A program made the position numbers and the translations under genes. Source: Puffinus mauretanicus (taxonomy: Eukaryota; Chordata; Aves; Procellariiformes; Procellariidae). From it: 64,000 nucleotides of DNA. This document shows, piece after piece, positions 50,201 to 62,600 of this stretch. Location: the NCBI GenBank assembly GCA_023333565.1, contig JAJKFH010001315.1:1488001-1552000 (forward strand), written 5' to 3'. Every line of letters begins with the position of its first letter. Position 1 is the first letter of the stretch. Under the pieces are notes generated by a model. That model made no database searches. It was not told the origin of the DNA and worked only from the letters and a program-made list of their open reading frames with translations.

Positions 50201-53200
50201 AAGCATATCTGAGATTAAAGTCTTTTTTCCAGAAGTTGGAAAAAGCCACGCTATGCTTCGCTTAACTGCATCCTCTTAATAAACGTGCACTGAAAAAAAA
50301 AAACCATACCTGTGATTGATACCGAATCTGCTAAATAGACATTGAATGCCATGCCCAGCATATGCAATTTCTAATATTGATATCTTAAATTCTACTCTGC
50401 TGTGGTTTTGCAGCTTGACATATATATAACAGATCCCAAAGTTCAAATGGCTAGTTTAGAGATGATTTTTTATATCATTCTGTGAGACACTTAAATCATT
50501 TAGAATTAGAAATCAGAAAAAATACTTGGGAAAAATGTACCCCTATCAAAACTGCATTGAATTTAAATGCTCCCAGAAAGGCGTATTTTATTCCCAAAGT
50601 TGTTTGTACTGGCATATGAATGCAAGTCCTGTTAAGATGCCACCCCAAAATTTATGGGTTCTTCAGCATAATGCACACTGACAACAGTTTTCAAGTGTGC
50701 AATGGAGACAACTGACTTTTCTCTGAAAATGAAAACTGCGTGTCATTTATAAAAAAAGTGGTATATATAAAAGGATTTGCCTTTACCAGACAAAAAGCAT
50801 AATAATTAATATCAAAAAAAACCCATAGTAGTTTATATCTAGCACTCACTGCTTTGATCAACATATCTAAGTCTTTAGGTTCGAACGTGTCAGGATTCTG
50901 ATGGTTCAGGTGCTCAAACTGTTTAAGGAGAGCCTGATGGTCTATGCCAGTGTCTGAAAGAACAAGGTACAAATGTAAAACATTAAAATAAGTTTGAAAT
51001 CAAGCGAGATCAGCAAGTTAAAAACTTTCATATGGGAGCTTGTGCCTTGTAAGTACCTAAGGCTCCTTAAGGACTGGATTATTTTTTCACTGTGGGAGGA
51101 AACTAGAGCAACACTTCTAAAGTTGCTTTTCCTGAAGGAGATGGGCGAACTTGATAGCAATTTGCACTATATTCCTTCTGTTGTGTCAGTGTTGCATTGC
51201 ACACAATAATTTAACATGCACAAATTAAGCCTTGTGTTTCAGCACGGAAACATAGAATCAATGTGAGCTTCACAAACTAAGAAAAACATTTTATTCACTT
51301 TTATATAAATGAGATAGTTGAAGTTATGTGCAGTATCAGAGCTAACAACTTGTATCTTTTTCCTGAACTGGGAGAAGCCTGACTCTTCTATTTCCCTGTA
51401 CATTTTGCAAATGACATATCTGGCCAAAGATATGTGTACAATACGGTGTAAAATTGTATCAAATCAGATAAGCAGATATTCAAATTTCATTTGTGCGAAA
51501 CGAGAAGTGCAAGACAGTGGAGAGTCAGATCCTGTCTAAAAGCTGCAAACATTTCTCTCTTCCTTATGACAGGAACTATACCCAACAATATCAATACACA
51601 ATGCACTAACAACAAAACACATTTCTACAACAGGCTTTTCTAGCTGTTACCATGGTTTCTGACTGCTAATGCTAGATAATGCTGCTATCTTAAGCAGCAT
51701 ACACTTTAATGTATTATGTATAACAATTTTGGCAAGCTTTTACTACATGGCTTAGCAAAGAATATTTTATTTGCTTAAAAAAAATTGGAAAACACAATTT
51801 TGAATATGTTATTCTTTGGTAAACTATCTCTTACACTCAATGCTGTGTTTGTATTATCACAAAACAGCAAACACTAACTGGGGCAGATTTCAACCATCAT
51901 TCCTCCCCGGTGAGATCATAATTTCTGTTGAAATATATGCGCCTTCGCCTGTTTTTGAAACATTTTTTAGAAGTGTAATAATAGGCTTTTTAAAAAAACA
52001 AAACAAAACAACAAAAAAACCCCTGCCCCCAAGCCCATTTTACTCCATTCCTTACATTTATGGGAAAAGACTCATTTTATTTGACACTATTTACTTGCCA
52101 CATTATTGTATTATCTGAGACCCAAACCCTAATATTCTTCTGTCCTGTACTGATCAGTCTAGTAGGATCTTGGTGCAAATGTTTAAAAGCACATCTGGAT
52201 CAGGACTGAATATATGCAGAATATAATTTCAAATGTGTTTTTTTTTTTTAAACCTGATCTATCTGAGAGAGAAGAAAACAGGGGGGTTTGTGTGCTTTTT
52301 TTTTTTTTTTTTAAGATCAGATAGAAGACTAAGATACTAAGTGGTGTTACAGGGAAAAGATTAACAAAACAAATACAAAGAAATCAAACAGCTCTGCCTG
52401 CTGTTACTATACAATGCTCTTTTGTAGACGTTCCAAGTTGTTGCATAGGTGTACAGATGCAGCTGTATTTTATAGATAATCGGGCCATACGTGTTGTATT
52501 GTGGTGTGAAGTACTCGCTGGTAGGGCTGATTATAAAATTTACAAAATGTTTTCCTACCCCTGATGTTTTCACATCTTAGTAGTCATCTGAATATTTTGA
52601 ACTGGAATAATCTGTTCTTGCTCTTTCCCAAATGCAAGATCTCACACTTACACTGTAACAGATCTGATCTGTTGGGGGGAATTATTTTTCTAAAGTATGC
52701 TCTGCTAGTTACTCTTGATTTATGGAAGTAGAGAGGGCTAGGAGTAATCAGTCCATTAAACTATTAAAAAATTTCAAAATACAAAAAATTACTATGTACA
52801 CAATCAGGTATCATTAGCTGCTGTCAACTAGCTCACTGTGAGTGTCACCATGATGTCACTGGACCGCTTGCCTGCAATAGGAGCATGATACTGGGTTCTT
52901 GGCAGCTAAAGAGCTGGCTGAGGATGATGAACACGGAGCCTGGCAGGTATGTGAGGCAATGCACTGACTCCTGTGGAGGGGCTACCGCTGGTCTGCACTG
53001 TCTAGCTACCAGTGGACTGTACTTTCTGGACTAGAACTTTCATTAAAAGAAAGCTAAGGACAGAAAGGTGATCTGACGCCCTCAGCCAACTCCATATTAT
53101 TATTCATTAATTATACTATGGTAGCACCTAAAGACTTCATTGGAAAGGTACTACACTGTAAATATCTTTTTTCCCCAATTAATCTGATGCTTTCCTGACC

Positions 53201-56200
53201 CTAGTAACATCCCCATGAACATGTATTTGCTCATGCATACTTCTTCACTCTACTTGCCACCTCTAAATTTGGCTTAGCCTAGAAGACAGATCCTTATTCT
53301 TGGAGTATTTTAAATTGATACATTACCTATTCAATTCAGTGGGATCCCTCCCCATAACTTGCAAATGTTTTTAATAATAAAATAAACTGCATAAGCAAAT
53401 TAAGCCCTTTTTATTAGAGCTTCTTTGTGAAAAACAGTATTTCAGAAACAAGATCATGCTGTCCATCATTAGGATCTTTGTTTATGAGCAACTAATTATC
53501 TTCAAAAACAAACCACTAATAAGAAATTTACAGAATTAGTTCTAAATGCAAACTTTAAAAATTCTTCGGTAATAAGCAATAAAAAGGGATAGCACCATTT
53601 CCCACACAAACATACAGCAATCAGAATCATTAGAAACCTGTATACTTTATTCATTAAAAGAAATTGCCTGAGTTTGTACGATTTCATTAGCAATTAAGAA
53701 AATGCTATGGAGAACTTTTTTCACTCCAGATGTTTTTCTTTATTCAGGAGCTTAAAACTGCCCCAAAAATAAGAAAAATAATCTTCTGAACTGAAATGTT
53801 TAATGTTTGTTATAAATCTGTACAATAACTCTAATTGGTGGAAAGGGGGCTTAAAAAGAGAAAAAAGAAAACTTTTGTGCTGACTGACTGTAAAAAAAAC
53901 CATTAATTTTCTACCCTGTAAGGACATGAAATGCTATGTCATGTTGTATTCTTTAACAGTCATACTATGTTATTAGTTCTCAGTGAGTAATCTATAAATT
54001 GATGCGCTACAAAAATAGAAAAAGAAGTTGAAAAAGATTAGAAGAATCCAAAAAATCCACTGCCAGAATCAATTTAGTTATTTATAAAACAGAGATGGCT
54101 TTTCTCTTCTCCCCAGTTTCCTATAAAGATGGGTCTTTACTGGCCCTAGGCCAGCTCAGAAAGGACACTCACTTTCAGCATACAGTTGTTACTGTTGACA
54201 ACAAACAAAGCATAACTGATGGATTTTGGGCACCTCTCAAACACAATCCCATCTGTTAACTCACCTAGTTAAATTTTGTATTCTTACCTTGAACAGAATC
54301 CATTTTAGCTTTAATTAACATTCTTAATCTTGCCACCTCCTGCCTTTTTAGTTCATCCAGCCGTGTTCTCACATGGTGGCTTACTAAATCAAGCTCTCTG
54401 CTTAGTTTTCCACTCTGTCAAAAAACGAAAGTTATGTATAAAAACTAGAAGAAAGTAGCCTTTAGGATTCCCGTTAGACATGAGCTGCAAGACAGCAGAC
54501 TAGTGGCATTCTTTGGCAATACTGTAGCCCACATTATAAGAATCTCAAAATTTTTTCACAAAGCAGATTCAAATTTTTTTAAGCCTATGGTTACAGAAAC
54601 AGAGAGGAATCCTAAAAGCCTTCTGAAAAGAGAATTTCTAAGTGTCTGGCTCCTCCAAAGAGCAAAAGCATGACCTTGAAGCAGCAATACCTAATAATGT
54701 TTAAGAAGTGACAAATTTCTTGATTAAATGTCCTCAAATTAATTCAAAAGAACTGTGAGATGCACACAAAGTCCTGTGTTCTTCATCCACTTGATGACGG
54801 CTGTAAGACTTGAGAGAAGGTACGAGCACAGCAATGGCCACCAATGTGTATTGCAAGAATATTTATCAGGATCTGGAAATGGATAGTAACCTTCAAGGCT
54901 TACACTAGAAGTAATACAGAAGAAAAAGGAGCCAAAAGCTGCCAAAGGCAAAATGAGGGACTAAAGGAAATGCAAAAGGCAGGATCTCCTCTTTAAGTCT
55001 ATCGCTTTAGACTGTTTCCTACCTGTCCCTTGCTGAATTTCTAGCTCATAAAGGGGAATGCAGAACAGCCACCACCTAGAGTCAGGAACTAAAGTAGAAA
55101 AGACAAGAATGTGGTGAGGTTTTGGAGAGAGTGCTATGTGGATTGGCACAAAGAAAGGACAGCAGCGGAGAAAGCCAGAGGTCTATTTTATTCCTATATA
55201 CACTGACTTTACCTCTAGCACAACTCCTCAATTTCCCCAGACTTTAAAATCTGACTTTCTTGTAATTCTCTTCCATGTCATCATATTCATTTGTGACACA
55301 CTATCTTAATCTCAGAAGGCAGATATACCTCTATGTTCAAAACAGTGTTCCAAATGACTGAGCAGGCAACAGTGAGTGAGAGCTACGCTTGAAGATTTAC
55401 CTACCTGTATGGAGTATGAAACTGTTTTTTTAGTCGATAGGCAGAAGGCAGAAACTATGCAATCAAGTATATGTTGTTGGGGGTTTTTTTATGCTATGGG
55501 ATATTCTTTAATGAACAGAAGTTCTGCTGTCCCTTGACTAAAGACAAAGATCTAGTAAGTGTTAACTAGCTAAGTAAATAAAAATGAGAGGAAATTTAAG
55601 CTCACAGAAATTGAGAGGAGTATGAAGAAAGAAAAGGAAGAAAGAATACAACATACATGGCTCATGATTATGGATTTAATTAACATTAATTTAACTCTTT
55701 TTTTTTTGTACCTACCTTTATTTCTTCTATGTCAGCAGTCTGGAGTTTCTCCCTGAAATGCTTATCTGTTTCCAAGACATCTATTACTTGCCTGAGATAT
55801 TCATCATAATAAAGTCCTGTATCCTTCAAAAAACAGAATGTGAAATTGAGAAAATAATACACTACCAAACATTTCATTTTGTTTAAATACAATAATTAAA
55901 CTGAAACTCAAATCTCAGCAACACAGGCATTATACTCTCTTACATATCCTCGTGTTTTCTGATTTGCATCATTGCCCTATAACAACTTATGATTCATTTG
56001 TTTCAGCAACTGACAAGGAAGAGGAGAAAAGTGTTTAGGAATCCATGTCATACACAAGCATCTGTCATGTTAATATAGTTTGTTGGTTTTTTTTTTAAGC
56101 AGTGCAATTCATTCATTACTGTTCTGTGTGAAACACAACTGGAATCACTGACTGGAATTTCCTAAGCCACCCTCAATCGCTTGAAAGAAGTCTCTGTGGA

Positions 56201-56619
56201 ACAGAAAGCAGTTCTTCCTATTGTAAGCTGGGGAATTCCTTCTATGTGCCACCTCACCTTTAGCAGCTCATGGAAAAAAAATAGAAGAGAACAAATTTAA
56301 ACGGAACCTCACCATAGTAGATGGTAGACTGTATGACAATACTGGCTAATATTAGTTTCCCTCCTGCAAGTAACTCCAGTAAAGAACATCTAAATTTCAG
56401 GAGGGGAGTTTGCTATAGCCAGATTACTAACAATTAGGAAAAAATACTTAATTAGATAAATTTCATTATACTTACTGGATTTTCTACCTTCTCTCCTTGT
56501 ACGTGGCCTTCTCCTTTGACTTTTGTCTTATCTATGTCTATAGGTACAGCTTCCAAGGCCATTAGGAGAAATGTCATCAGCAAAATACACTGTTGGGGCA
56601 GGACAGATAGCCACTTCAT
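41171..56619 (-). CDS. NUCB2: NUCB2, nucleobindin-2 / nesfatin-1 precursor (12 coding exons)
   Basis: Secreted and Golgi Ca-binding protein, precursor of nesfatin-1. Exons in gene order: 56619-56476, 55823-55716, 54414-54288, 50953-50850, 49227-49042, 48392-48302, 46723-46665, 45128-45036, 44006-43917, 43335-43165, 42834-42754 and 41283-41171. Residues 1-24 are a signal peptide ([10 protein letters not shown]...ALEA). Nesfatin-1 starts [10 protein letters not shown] and runs exactly 82 residues to DEL, followed by a Lys-Arg cleavage site. A basic helical region follows, then EF-hands at 254-265 and 306-317 around an acidic stretch, then a long leucine zipper at 347-389. The start ATG sits right after an acceptor, so the 5' UTR is in upstream exons outside or unrecognised here. 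As read, exon 11 is one base short. That shifts frame and stops at 42766 after 413 residues; the conserved tail continues in the next frame. Confidence 0.97.
42754..42834 (-). CDS. NUCB2: NUCB2 exon 11, with apparent 1-base deletion
   Basis: Good acceptor TTTTTCACCAG and donor GTATGT. Entering in phase 0 it reads [15 protein letters not shown] and stops (TGA) at 42768-42766. One frame over, the same DNA reads [20 protein letters not shown], the conserved NUCB2 tail, and joins the next exon correctly. The 81-nt length is one short of what the flanking phases need. The break is near 42811-42819. Confidence 0.85.
43165..43335 (-). CDS. NUCB2: NUCB2 exon 10, leucine zipper
   Basis: 57 codons, [13 protein letters not shown] ... 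QAQKQELQQ. Hydrophobic residues at strict 7-residue spacing (L347, I354, L361, L368, L375, L382, L389) make a seven-heptad coiled coil for dimerisation. Confidence 0.96.
43917..44006 (-). CDS. NUCB2: NUCB2 exon 9, EF-hand 2
   Basis: Reads [20 protein letters not shown] then [10 protein letters not shown]. The loop [12 protein letters not shown] has Arg at position 6 where Gly is usual, a family-typical variant. Donor GTAATG. Confidence 0.95.
45036..45128 (-). CDS. NUCB2: NUCB2 exon 8, acidic linker
   Basis: Reads [20 protein letters not shown] then [11 protein letters not shown], the acidic linker between EF-hands. The donor is GTGGGG, which departs from consensus after the GT. The exon end is fixed by the conserved protein junction MNE-VD. 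Confidence 0.93.
46665..46723 (-). CDS. NUCB2: NUCB2 exon 7, EF-hand 1 loop
   Basis: A 59-nt exon encoding [12 protein letters not shown], a complete canonical 12-residue Ca loop (D1, N3, D5, G6, D9, E12), then LEALFTKE. Confidence 0.95.
48302..48392 (-). CDS. NUCB2: NUCB2 exon 6, entering helix of EF-hand 1
   Basis: Reads [20 protein letters not shown] then [10 protein letters not shown], leading into the first EF-hand. The split codon at the 3' end supplies the first Asp of the Ca loop. Donor GTAAGA. Confidence 0.95.
49042..49227 (-). CDS. NUCB2: NUCB2 exon 5, basic/acidic helix
   Basis: 62 codons, [20 protein letters not shown] through [15 protein letters not shown] highly charged Glu/Lys/Arg helical region described in the family as a DNA-binding-like basic segment. 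Phase 0-0. Confidence 0.96.
50850..50953 (-). CDS. NUCB2: NUCB2 exon 4
   Basis: Reads [20 protein letters not shown] then [15 protein letters not shown], matching the conserved region after nesfatin-1. Acceptor TTCTTTCAG, donor GTGAGT. Confidence 0.95.
54288..54414 (-). CDS. NUCB2: NUCB2 exon 3, nesfatin-1 C-end and KR site
   Basis: Reads [20 protein letters not shown] then [11 protein letters not shown]...AKMDSVQ. The Lys-Arg after DEL is the prohormone-convertase site that ends nesfatin-1. Exit phase 1. Confidence 0.96.
55716..55823 (-). CDS. NUCB2: NUCB2 exon 2, nesfatin-1 core
   Basis: 36 codons, [20 protein letters not shown] then [16 protein letters not shown], covering the central nesfatin-1 segment regarded as the active core in mammals. 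Phase 0-0, donor GTAGGT. Confidence 0.96.
56476..56619 (-). CDS. NUCB2: NUCB2 exon 1 (coding), signal peptide and nesfatin-1 start
   Basis: 48 codons starting [10 protein letters not shown], with a hydrophobic core [10 protein letters not shown] and cleavage after ALEA. The mature N-terminus [10 protein letters not shown] is shared with mammals. The acceptor TCTCATTTCAG is directly adjacent to ATG. Donor GTAAGT. Confidence 0.95.
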
Positions 56620-59600
56620 CTGAAATGAGACCAAGTCACAAAAATTAACATAAATTATGTTATCATACTGTACTGATTAGAATTTTTTGACATTCCTACA
56701 TAGATACCTGTAATAATCCACTTCCCACATGTTCTATTGCTCTCAAGAATACTAAAACTCAAAGAATTAAATACAGCTTTAATTTTTAAAGGCCGTTATT
56801 ACACAATCAGATTTCTTCAGATTATCGTACAGTTGTGAGACAAACTTAAGTTGTATTGTAACTGGTGATAGGTTTTTAACCTGTTGAGGTATTATCAATG
56901 GCTCCACAGAACAGCTGGGAACACCCAATGTTCATACACTTGTTTAGGACGGCCAAGTCTTGCATAACTAATGCTGACATTCCTACTCTGATCATGTCTT
57001 TGCTGAAGTTACCAGCAAACTCCTAAAAATAACCATGGACACTGAATCAAATCTTAGTGTAGTAATGCCAGTAGTTTTTATGTTTCAGCAGTGGAGTAGT
57101 TTGTGTAATTTGGAGTGAAGATCCCCTCCAAAATTTATTTGCAGGAAAAATATTTTACATTTCATGTTTTATCTGTATTTCAAGCTGACAGAGATTCCTG
57201 AAAAAAGTATTCACGCTACCTGAAATTGTTGCTGATGCTGGGGCTTTATTAAGCCAGTTCTTTGGTGTCTTATATGGGGCTAACTCGCACATAGTTTGAT
57301 GAGCACCAAGCTCTGCCTTCTACTCCTCTATGAAATTTAGTTGAAAATAGTTCAATTCATTCAGAAACTGATAAGATGGAATACTTAAACAGTGCAAGTA
57401 CAGGAAATCCAGCTAAAAAAGTAATGATGGCAATCCAGCATCTGACAGCGAAGTCAGGCTCTTGAGACAATTCAGCCAATTCCGCCTATGACAGTCCACA
57501 GTCTCTGGATATTCTATAAAAAGCTTGAGCAAATTCCAATGTTACATTACTAACATAAATCACCTCCTGGAAAGTGAAAGTTGCCAGGCAAATACTGTCT
57601 AAAATTACCTTAGATATGTCAAAGAAAAAGACATAATATTCAAGAAATGTGCAGTCAAACAAATCAAAAGTATACCTGCTACAAGGAGAATTTCTGTGCA
57701 AGTGCTTTAACTAGTCATGCAAGTAATTCTATCAAAAGTACTTATGTCCACCAGCAGCGAATCTGGTTTTGGCAGGTGGAGGTGGGAGACACAAACTGTA
57801 ATTACAGTGTCAGTGCCAGTTTTCCGGACTACATGCTCTGGCACTTGACAGTGAAGCATTACTCTTGCTTGGATTAGTTTGCCCCTTTGCTAAGGCAATA
57901 AATGTAGATAACAGTACGTGCTTAATATTAAGCATTGTTGATACCCTTTATTCATACAAGTATTATGTAAAAGAAAGCACTCTTATTAAGAAAAAAAATG
58001 GGAAATGCATACAAGATGTGCAGAGATATTCTTTCTTTTGTTGGGGATGAGGGAATAGCTGGAGATAAAAATATATCCACCTATCCATCTTTTGTTTTAT
58101 ATCTCAAAGGCTCAAGAATGACAAGAATTCTCTGTTTTTTCTTAATCACAACTTCAGCAAAAAGAGCCTAAATGGATTCTGCTCAGTTATAGCAAATACC
58201 TGTTACTTTCATTTAAAAAATGACTAACATCTGATCATTACCAGATGGGATAGCAGGAGCTATTGTTGCTGCCATATTGAGCATATTAGATTAAATGTCA
58301 GCACTACTGTCAGATCCACAACAGCAAGTCTGATTAGCTTTGCCTAGGTCATTCCTTTAAAACAAGCAAACACACGAACACAAAAAAACCCCAAAACCCA
58401 GACTGATTTGCTGGAACTGGTAAGTTAATTTCTACACTTCTACACAAGCTGTTAGCTTGCAATGACTTTATAAAGCTGAAGAATGAAGGAGTTAGTTATT
58501 CACTATCACTTTTTAAAATGCCAAAGTTCCAATACTTCAGATGTTTTTAATTACAGAATATTGTTGTATAAATGCTGTGCCTAGGTTTGTAGTTTCAACA
58601 GGATTTAATCACAGGAAATGATAATAACTAACAAATACTAGGTTTTCAAGTCTCCTAATCTTGATGTAGATGCCAAGACCGAATATTTTTGAGTACTAAC
58701 TGGATGACTTCTATAAACAAAATCACCAAGTTAATGGACTTGCCCAGAAGTTTCCCTTCCTGTCTTCATACTGGATCTTCAGGCCAGGCTAGGTTACTAG
58801 GGCAGATCAACAATGAAGCTGGGAAGTCCTGAACTACAGCAGCTATCAGCTGAGTTTGTATCTGTAGTGGCACAGCTCATTTTATGTATCAGTGGCATGG
58901 ATAACATTAATAAGTCTATATGGGATGCAGGCCATCAGTTCTTTTAGCTGGCAGACAACCATCACCCTACTGTCAATTTTTTCTGTCTTGCACAGACAAG
59001 ATCACCCAATTTTGTCCTCTTTTTTCCAAAAGTAGATTGCCATGTCTGGTGTTAGAGACATTCTCTGAATGCTGTTGCCTGTTATTTTATCCTTACCAAG
59101 GCATTTTGATATACCTGTCAACATACAAACACAGCTAGATCACCACGTAGGCTTGAATACAACAAATGGAAAGTGGAAATAGCTTAACCTATGCAGCAGG
59201 TTGGATAGAAATAGAAAATAGTGTTTCTGTAACAGACTACCTATAACATGACCAGCCCTCATCATACTTATAATTCAATATGCTTCCTCAGGAGCATAAC
59301 AACACCTCTGCTCCACAAGAGCAAAGGGCCCTCTAGCCCTGGATCCTGTCTGCAGTGATGGGTGCTTAGGGAAGGACATGAGAACAGAGTGATACTCACT
59401 GTCACTTCTAGACTGCCTCAACCAGAGATTTTTGGCCTTTCTTACATTCAGGTTGTACCTTTTCTTTACTTCAATGGATTTTTATTTCAGTACTTTATTA
59501 AACTGATTTTTGAATCATAAAAAGTTTGTATCATCTATAACACCCTATGGCAAGTAGTTCCACAGATAACACATGTTGTGTGAACCATCTCTGCTCTGAA

Positions 59601-62600
59601 CTTGTCATTCATTTACCTCATTCAATGACCCCCTAAGTTCTTGTATTGGAAGAGATGTAAACAATTTATTCTTAATTACCATTTCCATATTATAGCTCTC
59701 CAACAGCGATCATACGCCAGTCCTCACTCTTCTAGCCTAAACAGTGCTAGCTTACCCACTGATTCCTTTTACAGAAGTTTTTTCAGACCTTTGATCATGC
59801 TTGTTAGTCTTCCCTGAATCTTTTCAAGTCCTTTAATATCCCATTTGAAATAGAAGAACCTTGGGAGGCCTAGGATATGCTACAGATTTTATCAGAGCAT
59901 TATTTCTTAAGAAGAAAGGTTTATAAATTCTATAGGTAGGACTGAGAATATTTGCAAGGTGGTGATTCACTTCCACAGCAGATTGAGATACAGTTGCGAG
60001 GAAGCCATTGTACTTTCCTTTTCAGATGAAAGAAACAGCAAAGAAAGTAAAAGTAAGGCAAACACTTAATTCAGTCTCTGTCAACTAAGGGTATTTAAAA
60101 AATGAGTAGGAGAGAACTGAACCTCAAAAACTACTTTGAAAGATTCTGGATGAACAGCCCGGGCAATAACTTCTCTAAACACAGAGCATCACAATCAACA
60201 AAATTTACAAGTAAAACAAAAATCCACCTTGCTGAAATTGTCTAGCAGAGTATGAATGGGGCAGTCTAGTAAACTGGTAAGTGAAAGGCTGTAAGTATGC
60301 AATGGATATGAAACAAAACTAATAAAAACCAGAAGACTTACGAAGTGTATAATAACTATATTCTCAGTATTTTTAGAAATGATTTTTTTAAAAAGGTTAT
60401 GTATGTTTCAAGTATTCATCTAAAGAAACTGCAGCTTCTGATAATGCTAAAAATTTGGACCCCTGATAGATGGATAAATATTTTCCCGACTGAAATATTT
60501 TCATATATACAAAATTATAGAAATAAAAGTAATTCAATATTATCATAAGCCACTCTAGTTATGTAAGGTGTGTAAAAAGTGTTTCTGAAAATCGTAAGTG
60601 GCTATTATTTGAGTATGCTCATTTCATGTAAGACCAACAGGTCATGTAGTGAGCTGAACCATGGCAGAGAAGCCAGAAGCTCAAGTGCTTCAGTCTTGGT
60701 TCAGTCTTTGCCTACGGCAAGTACTAAAGCCAACATTTTCAATGATGACCTGGTGTTTCATCCATTTTGAAGACATAAACAATCTTTTTAAAGCTGCTGA
60801 CCTACAACTTCTAATAACATGAATAATTGTGGAGATGTAGATTGTCAGTTTAGGCCGAAGAGGGGCACACTGTTAAATTTTTAAGACTTTTTCCCTTGCT
60901 ACTCAGGAAACATGATTCATAAAATGTCCATGCTGAACTGAAACAACTGAGGTATAAGCAAACATGTTGATCTGCCAAACCTCATATGAGGGAGCACTAA
61001 TCCCCAGCAGATTTGGGATGGGCAAGTAGAGTCATATCATTTTAAACTACCTTTGCAATAGTCAGCAATGCTTATCTATCAAAAGCCCTAATCAAACTAA
61101 GTACCATTGGGTCTGCTGACTTTCTGTGGGATTTGTGCTCACGGGCAATTTGGATTCCCTTGGAAATACCAACCTTTCTAATTACATGCTGTCATACATA
61201 ATGGGAAGGACTGGATGATACCACAATATCTTCTTCACATCTATTTGATGTAATAAGATGCTCTGAAAAGAAGGCTATCTACTGCCCATCAGGCAGTTTT
61301 GTTTCAGGTTGTGCATAGGGCATTTTTATTGTAGCCCTTTTGATAAAACAGGCCAAAAAATCCACACGTATCAAGAAGAATTAAAAGCAGAGAAGACCAA
61401 AATGAATAAGCAAAAAATACCTCTATCATTGCAGTTTACTTTGTAGACCACTAGGCTTAACATAGGACTTCCAGCAGTATTTTGAGGAACCCAACTGTTT
61501 ACACAATCTGTGCTATAATAAGTAAATTGGAAATACATTTATTAGAATAAAAAATAATTACCTAGCAAAGACAGAGTTATTGTATTTAGGTAGCTGTTAG
61601 TCCAAGACTATACTCATCAAAATTCCCTCAATAAAGGCAGGTGACTAAGACACGCATCAACCTTGAGAGTGTGACAGTCACAACTGAGTCACTGAGCACA
61701 TTCTACTCTGACATGTATTAGAAGACAGAAACCAGGCCCATTGCAATTTGAACATTAATCAGCTGCAAGAAAAAACTCAGCATGATTCTCAAATTCAGCA
61801 ACTAGAGGGAAGAGTGACAAGAGGCAGGATGAGAGGAAAACTGGGGTTCCAGTTTTTGTTCCTCTAAAGACTTTATTATTAAGAGTTCATCCCACTCTCA
61901 GCCTGTTACCAGCTATCTTCAACAGTTCCCAACTTTTGAGAAACCCGATCCTAGATGCCCACTCCTTCCCAGGCACTTTAGGGTGAATCTATGTGTCTGA
62001 CACAGGGAGGTGCCTGTGTCAGCCACAAGTCAACAGACAATCACAGTGCTGCAGAAGAGGAGCAATGTCAATTTGATCATTGTCATCCGTAGTACATAAT
62101 GCACAGCATACATCCTCGTGCCCTGCCATGGGTGTGTCGCTTGAGCCTATTATTATTACTATTCTTCCTACTGCTATGTAGTTTAATAGAAATACAAATT
62201 GCCATGAATCTGCCCAGCTGACTGGTTACTTTCTTAAAGACAGATGGACAGAGCTAATGTTACAATTGTCATCTGGAAATTAAGTAATTTTAGTCAAAGA
62301 CATGTAGCCCACCTAGATGAAAAGGTAGCACAACTCTAATCTGCTTGTATCAGATATCAATCTCATCTTTCCTAGAGGGATAAACGAACCTTTCTACTTG
62401 TAATACATAAAAAGAACTAATCATAAAAGTAGTGCTCTAGAACTGACAAATACTGTAGTTTATAAACAAAGCCAATATCCTAAACTTTCAGGGAAAATGA
62501 AAAATAAAAACCTGAGTATAAAGTATTTTAAAAAGACAGAACAAGAGCCAAAACAATGAGATAGTCAGCAGAAAATAGAGCCACCAATGTACTTGCATGA

